The translations under genes and the position numbers were made by a program. Positions 9,013 to 17,424 of a stretch of 64,000 bases of DNA are shown one piece after another (position 1 is the stretch's first letter; every line of letters begins with the position of its first letter). Location: the NCBI GenBank assembly GCA_034522175.1, contig JAXHLQ010000001.1:3596001-3660000 (forward strand), given 5' to 3'. The notes under the pieces are model-generated. The model searched no databases and had not been told where the DNA came from. It saw only the letters and a list, made by a program, of their open reading frames with translations. Source of the stretch: JAIPDZ01 sp034522175 (GTDB lineage Bacteria > Desulfobacterota > DSM-4660 > Desulfatiglandales > Desulfatiglandaceae).

Positions 9013-9659
9013 TAAAATCCCAGGGCCTCATTGATCAGGATCACCGAGACATCGGTCATCATGGGCTTACGATGCAAAATGGTGGTGATCCGGCAGATGC
9101 GCTGGGGCGCGTTGCAGTCGGAACACCTGCCGGTCTTGGCGCATGGGGTATCCATGTTGAGGCTCCTGGCCCGCATGGGACCCGCGATCTCTTTTACCCG
9201 CCTGATGGCGGATTCCGTATCGTGGGTGACCTTGTTCATCCCTGCAACCACCACCACGTGTTTGGGGCCGAAGGCCATGGCGCTGGTCCGGTTCCCGACA
9301 CCGTCCACATTGACGATCTCACCGGTCATGGAAACGGCATTGGCACTGCACAGGAAACAGTCGCATCGACCCTGATTCAGGCGGATCTCCAGGTCCTCTT
9401 CCATGAACAGGCCCTCCTGCCAGTGATCATGAATGGTCTTACCCTGCTCCTTGAGCGCCTCCAGCACACCGAGTGAACGGGTGGTGTCGGAGCCCGCAAA
9501 ACCAAAAGTGGCGTACCCTGAGATCTTGCCGAGGATCAGATCCCTGGCTTCCCGGATGCCGGGGACCCAGTGGGCATCAAAATCGTGTTTCTTGAGGTTG
9601 TCTGTACAGGTCTCTCCCATCTTCTCCCACAACCAGGACTGGTAATTTTCCTTAACCAT
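9012..9659 (-). CDS. LUD-domain protein (lactate-utilisation-like, DUF162)
   Basis: A 215-residue stand-alone LUD-domain protein. LUD domains occur in LutB/LutC and in single-domain proteins of anaerobes whose substrate is unknown. Visible marks are GFAGSDTTRSLGVLEAL, CDCFLCSANAV, the central NVDGVGNRTSAMAFGPKHV block and a Cys-rich CAKTGRCSDCNAPQRIC segment near the C-terminus that could bind metal. It sits between xdhC and the small hypothetical gene, 4 bases from xdhC, so it probably belongs to the selB-yqeC-xdhC operon. It need not act on lactate. Confidence 0.8.
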   Translation of the reverse strand: MVKENYQSWLWEKMGETCTDNLKKHDFDAHWVPGIREARDLILGKISGYATFGFAGSDTTRSLGVLEALKEQGKTIHDHWQEGLFMEEDLEIRLNQGRCDCFLCSANAVSMTGEIVNVDGVGNRTSAMAFGPKHVVVVAGMNKVTHDTESAIRRVKEIAGPMRARSLNMDTPCAKTGRCSDCNAPQRICRITTILHRKPMMTDVSVILINEALGF

Positions 9660-9663
9660 ATGT

Positions 9664-10773
9664 TCATTCTCCTTTGGCGTGTTTTGGGTTTTGGACCGGC
9701 CATTTCAGGCCGCCGGCTCTTACCTGAATGAGCTGGGCCACGATGCTCACTGCGATCTCTTCCGGGGTCTGGGCCCCGATATCGAGCCCTACCGGGGAGT
9801 AGACCCGTTTTAAGTCCTCCCTGCTGAACTCTTCTTCGATCAATTTTTCGTAGATGATGTCTCTCTTGCGACGGCTCCCGATCATCCCGATGTACCTCGC
9901 CGTGGTTTTAAGGGATTGGGCCAGGACCGTTTTGTCGTGAATGTGGCCCCGGGTGACGATCACGATATAGGAGAATTCGTCTATGTTCAGTTGTTCCATA
10001 ACGTCTTCAAAGGGTCGGCAGAGGACCCTGTCGGCGTCGGGAAAGCGGGTCTCATCCGCGAATGCTTCACGGTCATCGATGACGGTGACATGAAATTCCA
10101 CCCGGTGGGCGAGGGGGACGATCTGCCGGGACACGTGCCCGGCTCCGAACACAACCAGCGTGGAGGGGGACATAATGGGCTCCACGAGAACCTGGCACGA
10201 CTTTCCCTCATCATTTTCCATGGCCAAAAGGGCGGTCCGCCTCGATTTGATGAATGTCTTCATTTGGTGTTCAAGCGTATCGGTGATGCCTTGTCCGCCC
10301 GGGAGGGTGCCATGGTGATGCCCCCGGGTGGTTAAAAAGCGTTTCGGCGGGACCGCGTGCGTCCATGCCTCCGGGTCGATGAGGGTCGCCATAAGACCGC
10401 ATGCGCCCTGTTTCAGGGTTTCGTGCACCTCACGAAAGATCGAGGCCGTCTCCTTTGAAGCAGGAAACAAGGGTTCCAGGAAGACCTCCACCCGGCCCCC
10501 GCAGAGCATGCCGGTTTCGGCCACATCCTGTCCCGTCAGGGAAAAGAAAAGCCGTTTGGGGAGCCGCGTGTCAAAGACCTCCCTTGAGGCCTCGATGGTC
10601 TGGGCCTCCAGGAGCCCGCCGCCGATGGTGCCGACCATTGCCCCATCCTCGAGGATGACGCACCGGGTTCCCAGTTCCCTCGGGGTGGGACCTTCCTGTT
10701 TAATGATGGTTCCCACCACGGCGGATCGGCCGGACTCAACCAATTCAAGCAGAGTGCGGTATATTGCTTCCAT
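9664..10773 (-). CDS. xdhC: XdhC/CoxI family molybdenum-hydroxylase maturation protein
   Basis: XdhC-type proteins bind molybdenum cofactor and help its sulfuration and insertion into xanthine-dehydrogenase-type enzymes. The 369-residue protein has the N-terminal XdhC/CoxI domain (GPTPRELGTR and GTIGGGLLEA) and a C-terminal Rossmann-like domain (VVFGAGHVSRQIVPLA, VIDDREAFAD), so both modules are present. AAGGA precedes the ATG. Placement next to yqeC and selB points to selenium-dependent molybdenum hydroxylases in the organism, but no hydroxylase structural gene is in the window. Confidence 0.88.
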   Translation of the reverse strand: MEAIYRTLLELVESGRSAVVGTIIKQEGPTPRELGTRCVILEDGAMVGTIGGGLLEAQTIEASREVFDTRLPKRLFFSLTGQDVAETGMLCGGRVEVFLEPLFPASKETASIFREVHETLKQGACGLMATLIDPEAWTHAVPPKRFLTTRGHHHGTLPGGQGITDTLEHQMKTFIKSRRTALLAMENDEGKSCQVLVEPIMSPSTLVVFGAGHVSRQIVPLAHRVEFHVTVIDDREAFADETRFPDADRVLCRPFEDVMEQLNIDEFSYIVIVTRGHIHDKTVLAQSLKTTARYIGMIGSRRKRDIIYEKLIEEEFSREDLKRVYSPVGLDIGAQTPEEIAVSIVAQLIQVRAGGLKWPVQNPKHAKGE

Positions 10774-10781
10774 TCCTGTCC

Positions 10782-11558
10782 TTACTCAATGATTTCATAT
10801 GTTTTTTTATTAAGTGAGCCGATGATCACTCTCCCCACGCCCGTGGACGAATGATCGACCAGCATGGCGCCGAGGCGTTGCGCCTCCCCGAGGTCTTTGC
10901 ACCGGTCACATTTGTTCATAAACGCGACTCTTTTGGATGTGTCCGGTGTCCCCTTGTAGAGGCCTTCGGGGTCCTGAAAAACGCTCATGAGCGCAGCCGG
11001 CGTAATGCGTTCCCCCAGGCGTAATCCCGTAATCCGTTCGAATGTGGATATCCTGAAGACCCACTGCCGCTCCAGCGGCTGTCCCAGGGCCTCCAGGCCG
11101 ATGAGTGCGATGACCATGGTGGCGGTGGACGGGATGACCGGTTCCTGGGGGGCAGGGGCCTTGAGGGGGAGACCTGCAGCGCCGTCCGCTTCCACAATCA
11201 CGTGGTCTGTCCCGATGTCGGTGAACAACCGATCCGCTTCCCCCGGTGAAACCCCAAACAGCTTTCCGGAGTCGAGCCGTCCCCGGGCCACGAAAACGGA
11301 TAAGGATGTTTCAAGTGCACGCTCTGTGGCCTTGATCAGGTCTGTGCCGGGGGGCGACTGAATAAGGTGCGGGTAGCGGAGACCCTCTTCGTATCGCACC
11401 TTGGTGGTGGTGGTGGAGACAACGCGCTTTCCGCCACCTGCCATTTCCTCCGCCAGTCTGAATCCGAATGTGGTCTTTCCCCCGCTTCCCACCGTGGCAA
11501 TATGTTCCCTTTCCCCGAGTTTCAGGGCGGCCGTGAGAAAATGCGTGGTCTTTGACAA
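10782..11558 (-). CDS. yqeC: Selenium-dependent hydroxylase accessory protein YqeC
   Basis: YqeC proteins accompany XdhC/YqeB in the selenium-dependent molybdenum hydroxylase system. The 258-residue protein opens with a P-loop-like VGSGGKTTFGFRLAEEM, followed by STTTTKV, VEADGAAGLPLKAP and MNKCDRC, consistent with a putative NTP-dependent accessory role. The start is TTG at 11558 with only a weak AGGCGAG upstream, so it is provisional. It lies 9 bases after selB and 8 before xdhC. Confidence 0.88.
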   Translation of the reverse strand: MSKTTHFLTAALKLGEREHIATVGSGGKTTFGFRLAEEMAGGGKRVVSTTTTKVRYEEGLRYPHLIQSPPGTDLIKATERALETSLSVFVARGRLDSGKLFGVSPGEADRLFTDIGTDHVIVEADGAAGLPLKAPAPQEPVIPSTATMVIALIGLEALGQPLERQWVFRISTFERITGLRLGERITPAALMSVFQDPEGLYKGTPDTSKRVAFMNKCDRCKDLGEAQRLGAMLVDHSSTGVGRVIIGSLNKKTYEIIE

Positions 11559-11567
11559 AACGCTCGC

Positions 11568-13472
11568 CTACTTCTTTCTGAGCACCCGGCTGTCCCCCAC
11601 CCGAACCGTTAACTGGGACCCGTCAAAGTATTCAATCAGGGGAATGGTGTATTTCCTCGAGGTCCCCGTCATCTCCTTGAACTGTGGGGTGGTGATCTCC
11701 CCGTTGGCCTTCAGAAAGGAGATGAGTTCCTTTTCCAGGTCCTGGACCGCCTCTTTATGAAAAAAAAGGTCTTCCTTGATTTTGATCAGGACGCCGTCTT
11801 TGACCATGACGTCCAGGACCTCGGACGCGGTGTTGCCCGGGAATGTCGCTTTGACTTCCTTGAAATACGGGGGTTGAAGGCCACCCTCCTTGTAGATCAT
11901 CTCTATGCGCTGTCGGGTCTTCTGCTGGTCTTCTGCCAGGGTGACCCGGTGGGTCTTGAGCCGTACGGTTTCCTTGGTCTGATCCATGGCCCCTTCCTGG
12001 AGGAGCTGGTTGATAACGAAATTGAACAGCTTGGGGTTTCTAAAGCCAACGGTTCTCGAACGCAGTTCTTCCTTGGGCATGCCCGGACGGAGGGGGAACT
12101 TCTGATGATAAGCGCCGACGGTGTCGAGGATTTCGTTTCTCGCCTTTTCCATGAAATCCGAATGGATCAGTGCGGCTCTTTCCTTGTCGTACTGAATGAT
12201 CCGTTTTTGTGCCTTCAGGGCATTGAGCGGTTCTGCGAGCCGTTTTTTACTCAGATTGGCGAGAAAGGAGAGCTGGGCCTCCTCCACACCTTCAAATCGA
12301 CCCTGCGAGACGAAGCGTTCAAGGACTTCCTTCTCCTCACCTGAGGCAAGGACCTCGAGTTCGGATAAAACGGTCTCGGAGAATCGTTTCTTTTTGTAGG
12401 GAAGGGGGTTTAGGATCTCCCCGCCCCCTATGGTGTGAACGGGTGAGTAACTCCGGATGACATATCGGTCTCCCTTTAAGACGGCCGTGGGTTCATCCAG
12501 TCGAAGCTGCGCATAGCCATGCTCCCCGGGATTGAGTTCATCTTTGTCCAGCAGCACAAGGGTCGACAGGATTTCAGAGGTACCGGCGTGAAATCGGACC
12601 TTGGCCCGGTTCTTCAGTTTACGGGGAGCACTGGATAACAGGTCGAGGGTGACATCCAGCATATGGGTGGGCCTGAGCCCGTCTTTGCTGGCAACGATAT
12701 TCCCTCTGCTGATCATCATCTTTTCGATGCCCTGCAGGTTGATGGCGGTCCTCAGGCCGGCACTCACCTCAGTTACCTCCTGGTTGTGCACATGAAGTCC
12801 CCTGACTTTGGAGGCTGTTCCCTGGGGGTAGACCGTTACCTCTTCTCCGGTCCTGATCTTTCCGGAAATGGTTGTGCCGGTGATGACCGTTCCAAACCCC
12901 TTCATGGTGAACACGCGGTCCACCGGGAGCCGAAACAGGTGGCCCATCTCCCGCTCCGGTACGCTTTCCGCCAACCCATCGAGGGCCTTTATGAGGTCGT
13001 CAATTCCTTCACCGGTGACCGAGGAGACTTCGATCATGGGCGCGTCTTTGAGGAAGGTGTCGGAGAGGTAATCGGCCACATCTTCCCTGACCAGTTCAAG
13101 CCACTCCGGATCGACCATATCGGTCTTGGTGAGGACCACGAGCCCCTTGTCGGTTTCCAGGAGCGTGCATATATCGAGGTGCTCCCGGGTTTGAGGCATA
13201 ACCCCCTCGTCCGCAGCAATCACCAGCGCCACGAGATCGATACCCGTGGCGCCCGCCACCATGTTTTTGACGAATTTCTCATGGCCCGGCACATCCACGA
13301 TGCCGAGCAGCTTACCGCCGGGGAGTTCAAGATGGGCAAATCCAAGCTCTATGGTGATGCCGCGTTCCTTCTCTTCTTTGAGCCGATCCGTGTCAATGCC
13401 CGTCAGCGCACGAATAAGGGAGGTCTTCCCGTGATCGATATGACCGGCGGTGCCGAGGATGATCTGTTTCAT
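11568..13472 (-). CDS. selB: Selenocysteine-specific translation elongation factor SelB
   Basis: SelB delivers Sec-tRNA(Sec) to UGA codons marked by a SECIS element. The 634-residue protein has an EF-Tu-like GTPase domain (G1 GTAGHIDHGKTSL, G2 KERGITIELGFA, G3 DVPGHEKFVKNM, G4 LTKTDM), beta-barrel domains, then C-terminal winged helices (about 380-634) that read the mRNA hairpin. It heads the selB-yqeC-xdhC-LUD operon behind a good promoter. Neither selC, selA nor selD is in the window. Confidence 0.95.
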   Translation of the reverse strand: MKQIILGTAGHIDHGKTSLIRALTGIDTDRLKEEKERGITIELGFAHLELPGGKLLGIVDVPGHEKFVKNMVAGATGIDLVALVIAADEGVMPQTREHLDICTLLETDKGLVVLTKTDMVDPEWLELVREDVADYLSDTFLKDAPMIEVSSVTGEGIDDLIKALDGLAESVPEREMGHLFRLPVDRVFTMKGFGTVITGTTISGKIRTGEEVTVYPQGTASKVRGLHVHNQEVTEVSAGLRTAINLQGIEKMMISRGNIVASKDGLRPTHMLDVTLDLLSSAPRKLKNRAKVRFHAGTSEILSTLVLLDKDELNPGEHGYAQLRLDEPTAVLKGDRYVIRSYSPVHTIGGGEILNPLPYKKKRFSETVLSELEVLASGEEKEVLERFVSQGRFEGVEEAQLSFLANLSKKRLAEPLNALKAQKRIIQYDKERAALIHSDFMEKARNEILDTVGAYHQKFPLRPGMPKEELRSRTVGFRNPKLFNFVINQLLQEGAMDQTKETVRLKTHRVTLAEDQQKTRQRIEMIYKEGGLQPPYFKEVKATFPGNTASEVLDVMVKDGVLIKIKEDLFFHKEAVQDLEKELISFLKANGEITTPQFKEMTGTSRKYTIPLIEYFDGSQLTVRVGDSRVLRKK

Positions 13473-13534
13473 GCTTCAATCCATTATATTTTCAATAGAA
13501 ACGCCTATGGGTGATGGGCTTCAATGTCTGTGAC

Positions 13535-13563
13535 AAAATAATGGGAATCCGCTGTGGTGTCAA
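13535..13563 (-). promoter_or_regulatory. Promoter of the selB operon
   Basis: On the minus strand TTGACA (13558-13563), 17 bases, TATTTT (13535-13540), about 60 bases before the selB ATG. The -35 is perfect and the spacing optimal. Confidence 0.6.
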
Positions 13564-13599
13564 GGCGGTTGCCCCACAGGCCCGGGATGCATATCATCC

Positions 13600-13628
13600 T
13601 TGACAAGGAATTTGGGATTCGTTATTGC
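13600..13628 (+). promoter_or_regulatory. Possible promoter for ahbB-hemL
   Basis: TTGACA (13600-13605), 17 bases, TATTGC (13623-13628) faces ahbB about 80 bases downstream. The -10 box is only a partial match. The arrangement is divergent from selB. Confidence 0.35.
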
Positions 13629-13707
13629 CACATGGACGTCCAAGATGCAATTATAACGGTGCCGTCAGCGCAATTTCTATTGATTTACATGCGCTGTCGC
13701 AACATGG

Positions 13708-14181
13708 GTGAAAATGACAATAGGGGACACAGAAAAAGCGATCATCCGTTTGATACAGGGAGACCTTCCGGTGCACCCGCAGCCTTTCAAGGTGATGGCG
13801 GAAGCGGTGGGGATTTCAGAAGACGAGTTCATCTCCCGTGTCAAACGCCTCAAGGAGAAGGGAATCATTCGGCGATTCGGCGCCACCCTGCGCCATCAGG
13901 AGGCGGGGTTCAGCGCCAATGCCATGGTGGCATGGCGTGTTCCCAAGGCGCATATCGACGCCACGGGCGAGAAGCTGGCCAAAGTGAAGGCGGTGAGCCA
14001 CTGTTATTACCGGGTACCCCAGGGGGACTGGCCCTACACCCTGTATACCATGGTCCACGGGGAAACGAGAGATGAGTGTTATCGCATTGCGGAAGGGCTC
14101 TCCCGGGAGACGGGAATCGATGATTATGTACTTCTGTTCAGTGAAAAGGAGTTCAAGAAAACAAGCATGGAGTATTTCTGA
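13708..14181 (+). CDS. ahbB: AhbB-like siroheme decarboxylase subunit (Lrp/AsnC fold)
   Basis: In sulfate reducers AhbA/AhbB decarboxylate siroheme to didecarboxysiroheme on the way to heme. The 157-residue protein has the Lrp/AsnC-like winged helix at the N-terminus but carries the signature of this enzyme group: GIIRRFGATLRHQEAGFSAN followed by AMVAW, then CYYR, WPYTLYTMVHG and a terminal EFKKTSMEYF. It is coupled to hemL (TGATG overlap), supporting tetrapyrrole synthesis over general regulation. The partner AhbA and the radical-SAM enzymes are not in the window. Start GTG 13708 or ATG 13714. Confidence 0.85.
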   Translation: MKMTIGDTEKAIIRLIQGDLPVHPQPFKVMAEAVGISEDEFISRVKRLKEKGIIRRFGATLRHQEAGFSANAMVAWRVPKAHIDATGEKLAKVKAVSHCYYRVPQGDWPYTLYTMVHGETRDECYRIAEGLSRETGIDDYVLLFSEKEFKKTSMEYF

Positions 14182-15467
14182 TGAGAGCGAATAGACGATC
14201 CGATGCGCTGTTTGAACAGGCGGGCCGTGTGATTCCCGGCGGCGTGAACAGCCCTGTGAGGGCCGGTAAATCCGTGGGGTCAATCCCCCTTTATCGCCAG
14301 AGCCGACGGGGCCATGATCTGGGATGAGGATGGAAACGCCTATATCGACTATGTGGGTTCCTGGGGCCCCATGATTTTGGGACACGCCCACCCTGAGGTG
14401 GTGAGAGCGGTTCGAGAAAAACTTGAGAAAGGGATGAGTTATGGCGCGCCCACTGCCCTTGAAGTGACCATGGCCGAGACCATCCGGCGGATTATGCCGT
14501 CAATGGAGATGGTGCGGATGGTCAATTCGGGCACAGAGGCCACCATGAGCGCTATCCGGCTGGCGAGGGGATATACCCGGAGGGACAAGATCGTTAAGTT
14601 CGACGGCTGCCATCACGGCCATGCGGACAGTCTTCTGGTGTCCGCAGGTTCCGGGGTGGCTACTCTGGGAATCCCGGGAGTCCGGGCGTGCCCGATGTGC
14701 TGGCCAAACACACCATTTCACTCCCCTTCAACGACCTCGACGGGGTTAAGAAGGCATTTGACCGGTACGGAAACGATGTCGCCTGCATCATTGTGGAACC
14801 CGTTCCGGGGAATATGGGCGTCATCCTTCCGGATGTGTCGTTTTTGAAAGGGTTGCGGGATATGACCCGGGAATATGGGGCACTGTTGATTTTTGATGAG
14901 GTCATCAGCGGATTCAGGGTGGCATTGGGCGGGGCGCAGGCGCGCTGTGGCATTCAGCCCGACCTCACCTGCCTCGGTAAAATCATCGGCGGCGGTTTGC
15001 CCGTGGGGGCCTATGGCGGCCGAAAGGACATCATGTGCAAAATGGCTCCGGAAGGGGATATCTATCAGGCCGGGACCCTGTCCGGAAATCCCCTCGCCAT
15101 GGCCGCGGGACTCGCCACGCTCAACATTCTCGAGGAGACGGATCCCTATGCGGAACTGGAACAGAAAGGCGACCGCCTCTTCTCCGGTCTGGAGAGAGCC
15201 GCAGAAGGCGCGGGGGTGGCCGTTTGCATCAACCGGGTAGGCGCCATGGGGACTCTCTTCTTTACGCCAGGACCGGTCACGGATTTCGCATCGGCTGCCC
15301 AAGCAGACGCAGCGCTTTACAAACGCTATTACGCCCATATGCTGGATCAGGGGATATACCTGGCACCATCCCCCTTTGAGGCCACCTTTTTGTCCACAGC
15401 CCACACCGATGATACGATCCAGAAAACCGTCGATTGTGCGGGCCTGGCGTTTCATGCCCTGCCGTGA
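14181..15467 (+). CDS. hemL: Glutamate-1-semialdehyde 2,1-aminomutase, two frameshifts
   Basis: A PLP enzyme converting glutamate-1-semialdehyde to 5-aminolevulinate, the first committed tetrapyrrole precursor. The N-terminal IPGGVNSPVRAGKSVG, the middle NSGTEATMSAIRLARGYTRR and KFDGCHHGHAD, the FDEVISGFR and the PLP-lysine region QAGTLSGNPLAMAAG are all visible, but in three successive reading frames. The slips are at the CCCCC run 14285-14289 and the GGG run 14676-14678 (expected GIPGSPGVPDVLAKHT). Corrected length is about 429 residues, normal for the family. Both slips are in homopolymers, so sequence error is the likeliest cause. ATG overlaps the ahbB stop. Confidence 0.9.
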
Positions 15468-15546
15468 CAAATGAGTTGACTTCTCTGAGCCCCTGTGATA
15501 CCCAGGCCAAGGCCTGATAACCGTATAAACGCTGCGTTTCGCCCAT

Positions 15547-15788
15547 GTGTCTAACCAGGCGGCAATCCAGGTGGATGAAGACTTCAAGCAGATGATCAAG
15601 GACCTCGGCTATCTGAGCACCATCGGGATGGCCATGGCCTTTTCCATCGCCCTGGGGCGCTTTTGGGGTATTACCTGGACAAGAAACTGGGCACTCAGCC
15701 CTGGCTGTTTTTTGTATGCCTGGGTTTCGGCATCGCAGCGGCTTTCAGGAATCTCTATATTCTTTATAAAAAGGCGAAAAAGATGTGA
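15547..15788 (+). CDS. AtpZ/AtpI-family F0 assembly membrane protein, frameshifted
   Basis: A short protein of the AtpZ/AtpI family that precedes F0 genes. About 80 residues with two hydrophobic helices (LGYLSTIGMAMAFSIALG and PWLFFVCLGFGIAAAF). The first helix and the C-terminal part (GYYLDKKLGTQPWLFF) are in different frames; adding one T to the TTTT run at 15661-15664 joins them and ends at TGA 15786-15788, overlapping the atpI start. The start GTG at 15547 has no strong ribosome binding site. Confidence 0.7.
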
Positions 15789-16177
15789 TGGAGCGGGGAA
15801 GGTTTCTAAATGAACTCAAAAAATCCAACTGGGTGACCCTGATGGTTCTTGGGGCGTTGAGCTTTTTCTTCATGAAGCCGATGTTTACACTGGGTGTCAT
15901 CCTTGGCGGACTCACCATTATCGCCAATTTTGGAGTGCTTCAACATACCATTTACCGGGCTTTTTCAGATCAGGGAGCCATGAAGGCAAAAAAAATGGTC
16001 CTGATCGGAAAATACTATTTTAGGCTTGCCATTACGGGTTTGATCATTTATATAGTGATCACCAACGGGCTGGTCGATCCGATCGGGTTGGCCATCGGAC
16101 TTTCTACAGTGGTGATCAGCATCGTGAATATCGGTATCCGTTCACTCTGGAGAACGACATCGAGGGAGGCAATTTAG
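15788..16177 (+). CDS. atpI: ATP synthase subunit I (AtpI-like)
   Basis: A 129-residue protein with four hydrophobic segments (LMVLGALSFFFMKPMF, LGVILGGLTIIANFGVL, the LAITGLIIYIVIT stretch and GLAIGLSTVVISIVNI), as in the ATP synthase I family that aids c-ring assembly and ion supply. ATG 15788 overlaps the atpZ stop; GTG 15785 is the alternative. It is 3 bases upstream of atpB. Confidence 0.8.
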   Translation: MERGRFLNELKKSNWVTLMVLGALSFFFMKPMFTLGVILGGLTIIANFGVLQHTIYRAFSDQGAMKAKKMVLIGKYYFRLAITGLIIYIVITNGLVDPIGLAIGLSTVVISIVNIGIRSLWRTTSREAI

Positions 16178-16180
16178 CAT

Positions 16181-16867
16181 ATGGAGCATCCTATTTTCTT
16201 TATCGATTCAATCCTGTCCGCGCTGGGGGTGGCGCATGCAAGCAGTTACTCCCACATCACGTATACGTGGCTGGTGATGATCATTCTGATCGGGAGCGCA
16301 TTTTTTCTCGCCAGAAGGGTCAAATTGGTACCGGAAAAGGGCCAGAATTTCTTTGAGGTGGTCATCGATGGAATGGAAACCTTCATGGTGGAGATCACCG
16401 GTCCGGAAGGTCGGTTCTTCTTCCCCTTCATCGCCACCATTTTTCTGTTCATCCTGGTGTCGAACCTCATCGGTCTCATCCCGGGGTTTTTCTCCCCCAC
16501 GGCCAACCTCAACACCACGTTGGCCCTGGCGCTCTGCACATTCATTTACACCCACTTGATCGGCATCAAATTCCACGGGGCCAAGTATATCAAGCATTTT
16601 GTGGGCCCGGTATGGTGGCTGATTCCCCTCATGTTCCCCATTGAGCTGATCGGTCATCTGGCGCGAATCATGTCCCTGAGCGTCCGGCTTTTCGGAAACA
16701 TCTTCGGCAAAGAGATGGTGCTTGCCATTTTGTTCGGCCTCGCCGGACTTTATCTCGCACCGCTGCCGATCATGTTCTTGGGCATACTGGTGTGCTTTAT
16801 CCAGGCGCTGGTCTTTATGCTGCTGGCCACCATGTATTTCGTGGGGGCCATGGAGCATGCCCATTAA
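16181..16867 (+). CDS. atpB: F0F1 ATP synthase subunit a
   Basis: Membrane stator subunit forming the ion half-channels against the c-ring. The 228-residue protein has five to six hydrophobic helices; the essential Arg sits in LSVRLFGNIFGKEM, and the C-terminal helix is FIQALVFMLLATMYF. GAGGGAGG lies 13 bases before the ATG. As in other deltaproteobacteria, the F0 a and c genes lie apart from the F1 genes, which are not in the window. Confidence 0.95.
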   Translation: MEHPIFFIDSILSALGVAHASSYSHITYTWLVMIILIGSAFFLARRVKLVPEKGQNFFEVVIDGMETFMVEITGPEGRFFFPFIATIFLFILVSNLIGLIPGFFSPTANLNTTLALALCTFIYTHLIGIKFHGAKYIKHFVGPVWWLIPLMFPIELIGHLARIMSLSVRLFGNIFGKEMVLAILFGLAGLYLAPLPIMFLGILVCFIQALVFMLLATMYFVGAMEHAH

Positions 16868-16938
16868 TTGGTTCAACCCGGTTTAAAACCGTCAACATTT
16901 TTGGAAGAAGGCCATAAATTATCGGAAAGGAGGTCCAC

Positions 16939-17319
16939 ATGTCTAAGAAAACTTTAATTGGTGTATTCACTGCGGTACTGGTTCTGGGAATGGGCACCAT
17001 GGCATTTGGCGCCGAGGACGGCGTGGTCAAGGCTGCCGGTCTGTGGGTGTTCTTCGGAATCGCCATCGCCTGTGGTGTGGGTATCGGCATGGCTGCCCTG
17101 GGTACCGGTATCGGTATGGGTAATGCCATCAACGGTGCCCTTCAGGGTACGGCAAGAAACCCGGAAGCCGGTGGAAAGATCATGACCACCATGATTATTG
17201 GTTTGGCCCTGATCGAATCCCTTTGTATTTATGCCCTGGTTATCTGCTTTATCCTTGTGTTCAAGATTCCGGACCTGGGCGGAATGCATGACCTGATTGT
17301 CAAATCATTGGGCGGTTAA
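16939..17319 (+). CDS. atpE: F0F1 ATP synthase subunit c, long N-terminus
   Basis: The c-ring proteolipid. The two transmembrane helices with GIGMAALGTGIGMGNAI and the ion-binding Glu in LALIESLCIYALVI are clear, and the loop ARNPEA is typical. Its 126 residues exceed the usual 75-90 because of an extra N-terminal hydrophobic segment ending AFGAED that resembles a cleavable signal peptide. The Na+-coordinating Gln found in Ilyobacter-type c subunits is replaced by Met, although Glu-Ser is kept, so proton coupling is favoured but not proven. AAGGAGGT precedes the ATG by 5 bases. Confidence 0.95.
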   Translation: MSKKTLIGVFTAVLVLGMGTMAFGAEDGVVKAAGLWVFFGIAIACGVGIGMAALGTGIGMGNAINGALQGTARNPEAGGKIMTTMIIGLALIESLCIYALVICFILVFKIPDLGGMHDLIVKSLGG

Positions 17320-17332
17320 TAACCCTATCCAA

Positions 17333-17369
17333 AAAAGAGGGCCCTGATGAAAGGGTCCTCTTTTCTTTT
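17333..17369 (+). terminator. Terminator after atpE
   Basis: A 12-bp stem (AAAAGAGGGCCC at 17333-17344 with GGGTCCTCTTTT at 17353-17364, one G-T pair), an 8-base loop and a trailing T-rich tract end the ATP synthase operon. Confidence 0.85.
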
Positions 17370-17424
17370 CATTTCTCATGTGCCAAAATTCACAATCTTT
17401 CCCGAGTGATTTCCTCCACAGCCC

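Noticed and set aside
12663..13514. A 283-codon plus-strand frame
   Set aside because: It is fully antisense to selB, whose GTPase motifs are complete; no motif of its own.
13473..13707. Search for tRNA-Sec (selC) next to selB
   Set aside because: No long acceptor/variable-arm cloverleaf with a UCA anticodon is found; only promoters fit this stretch.
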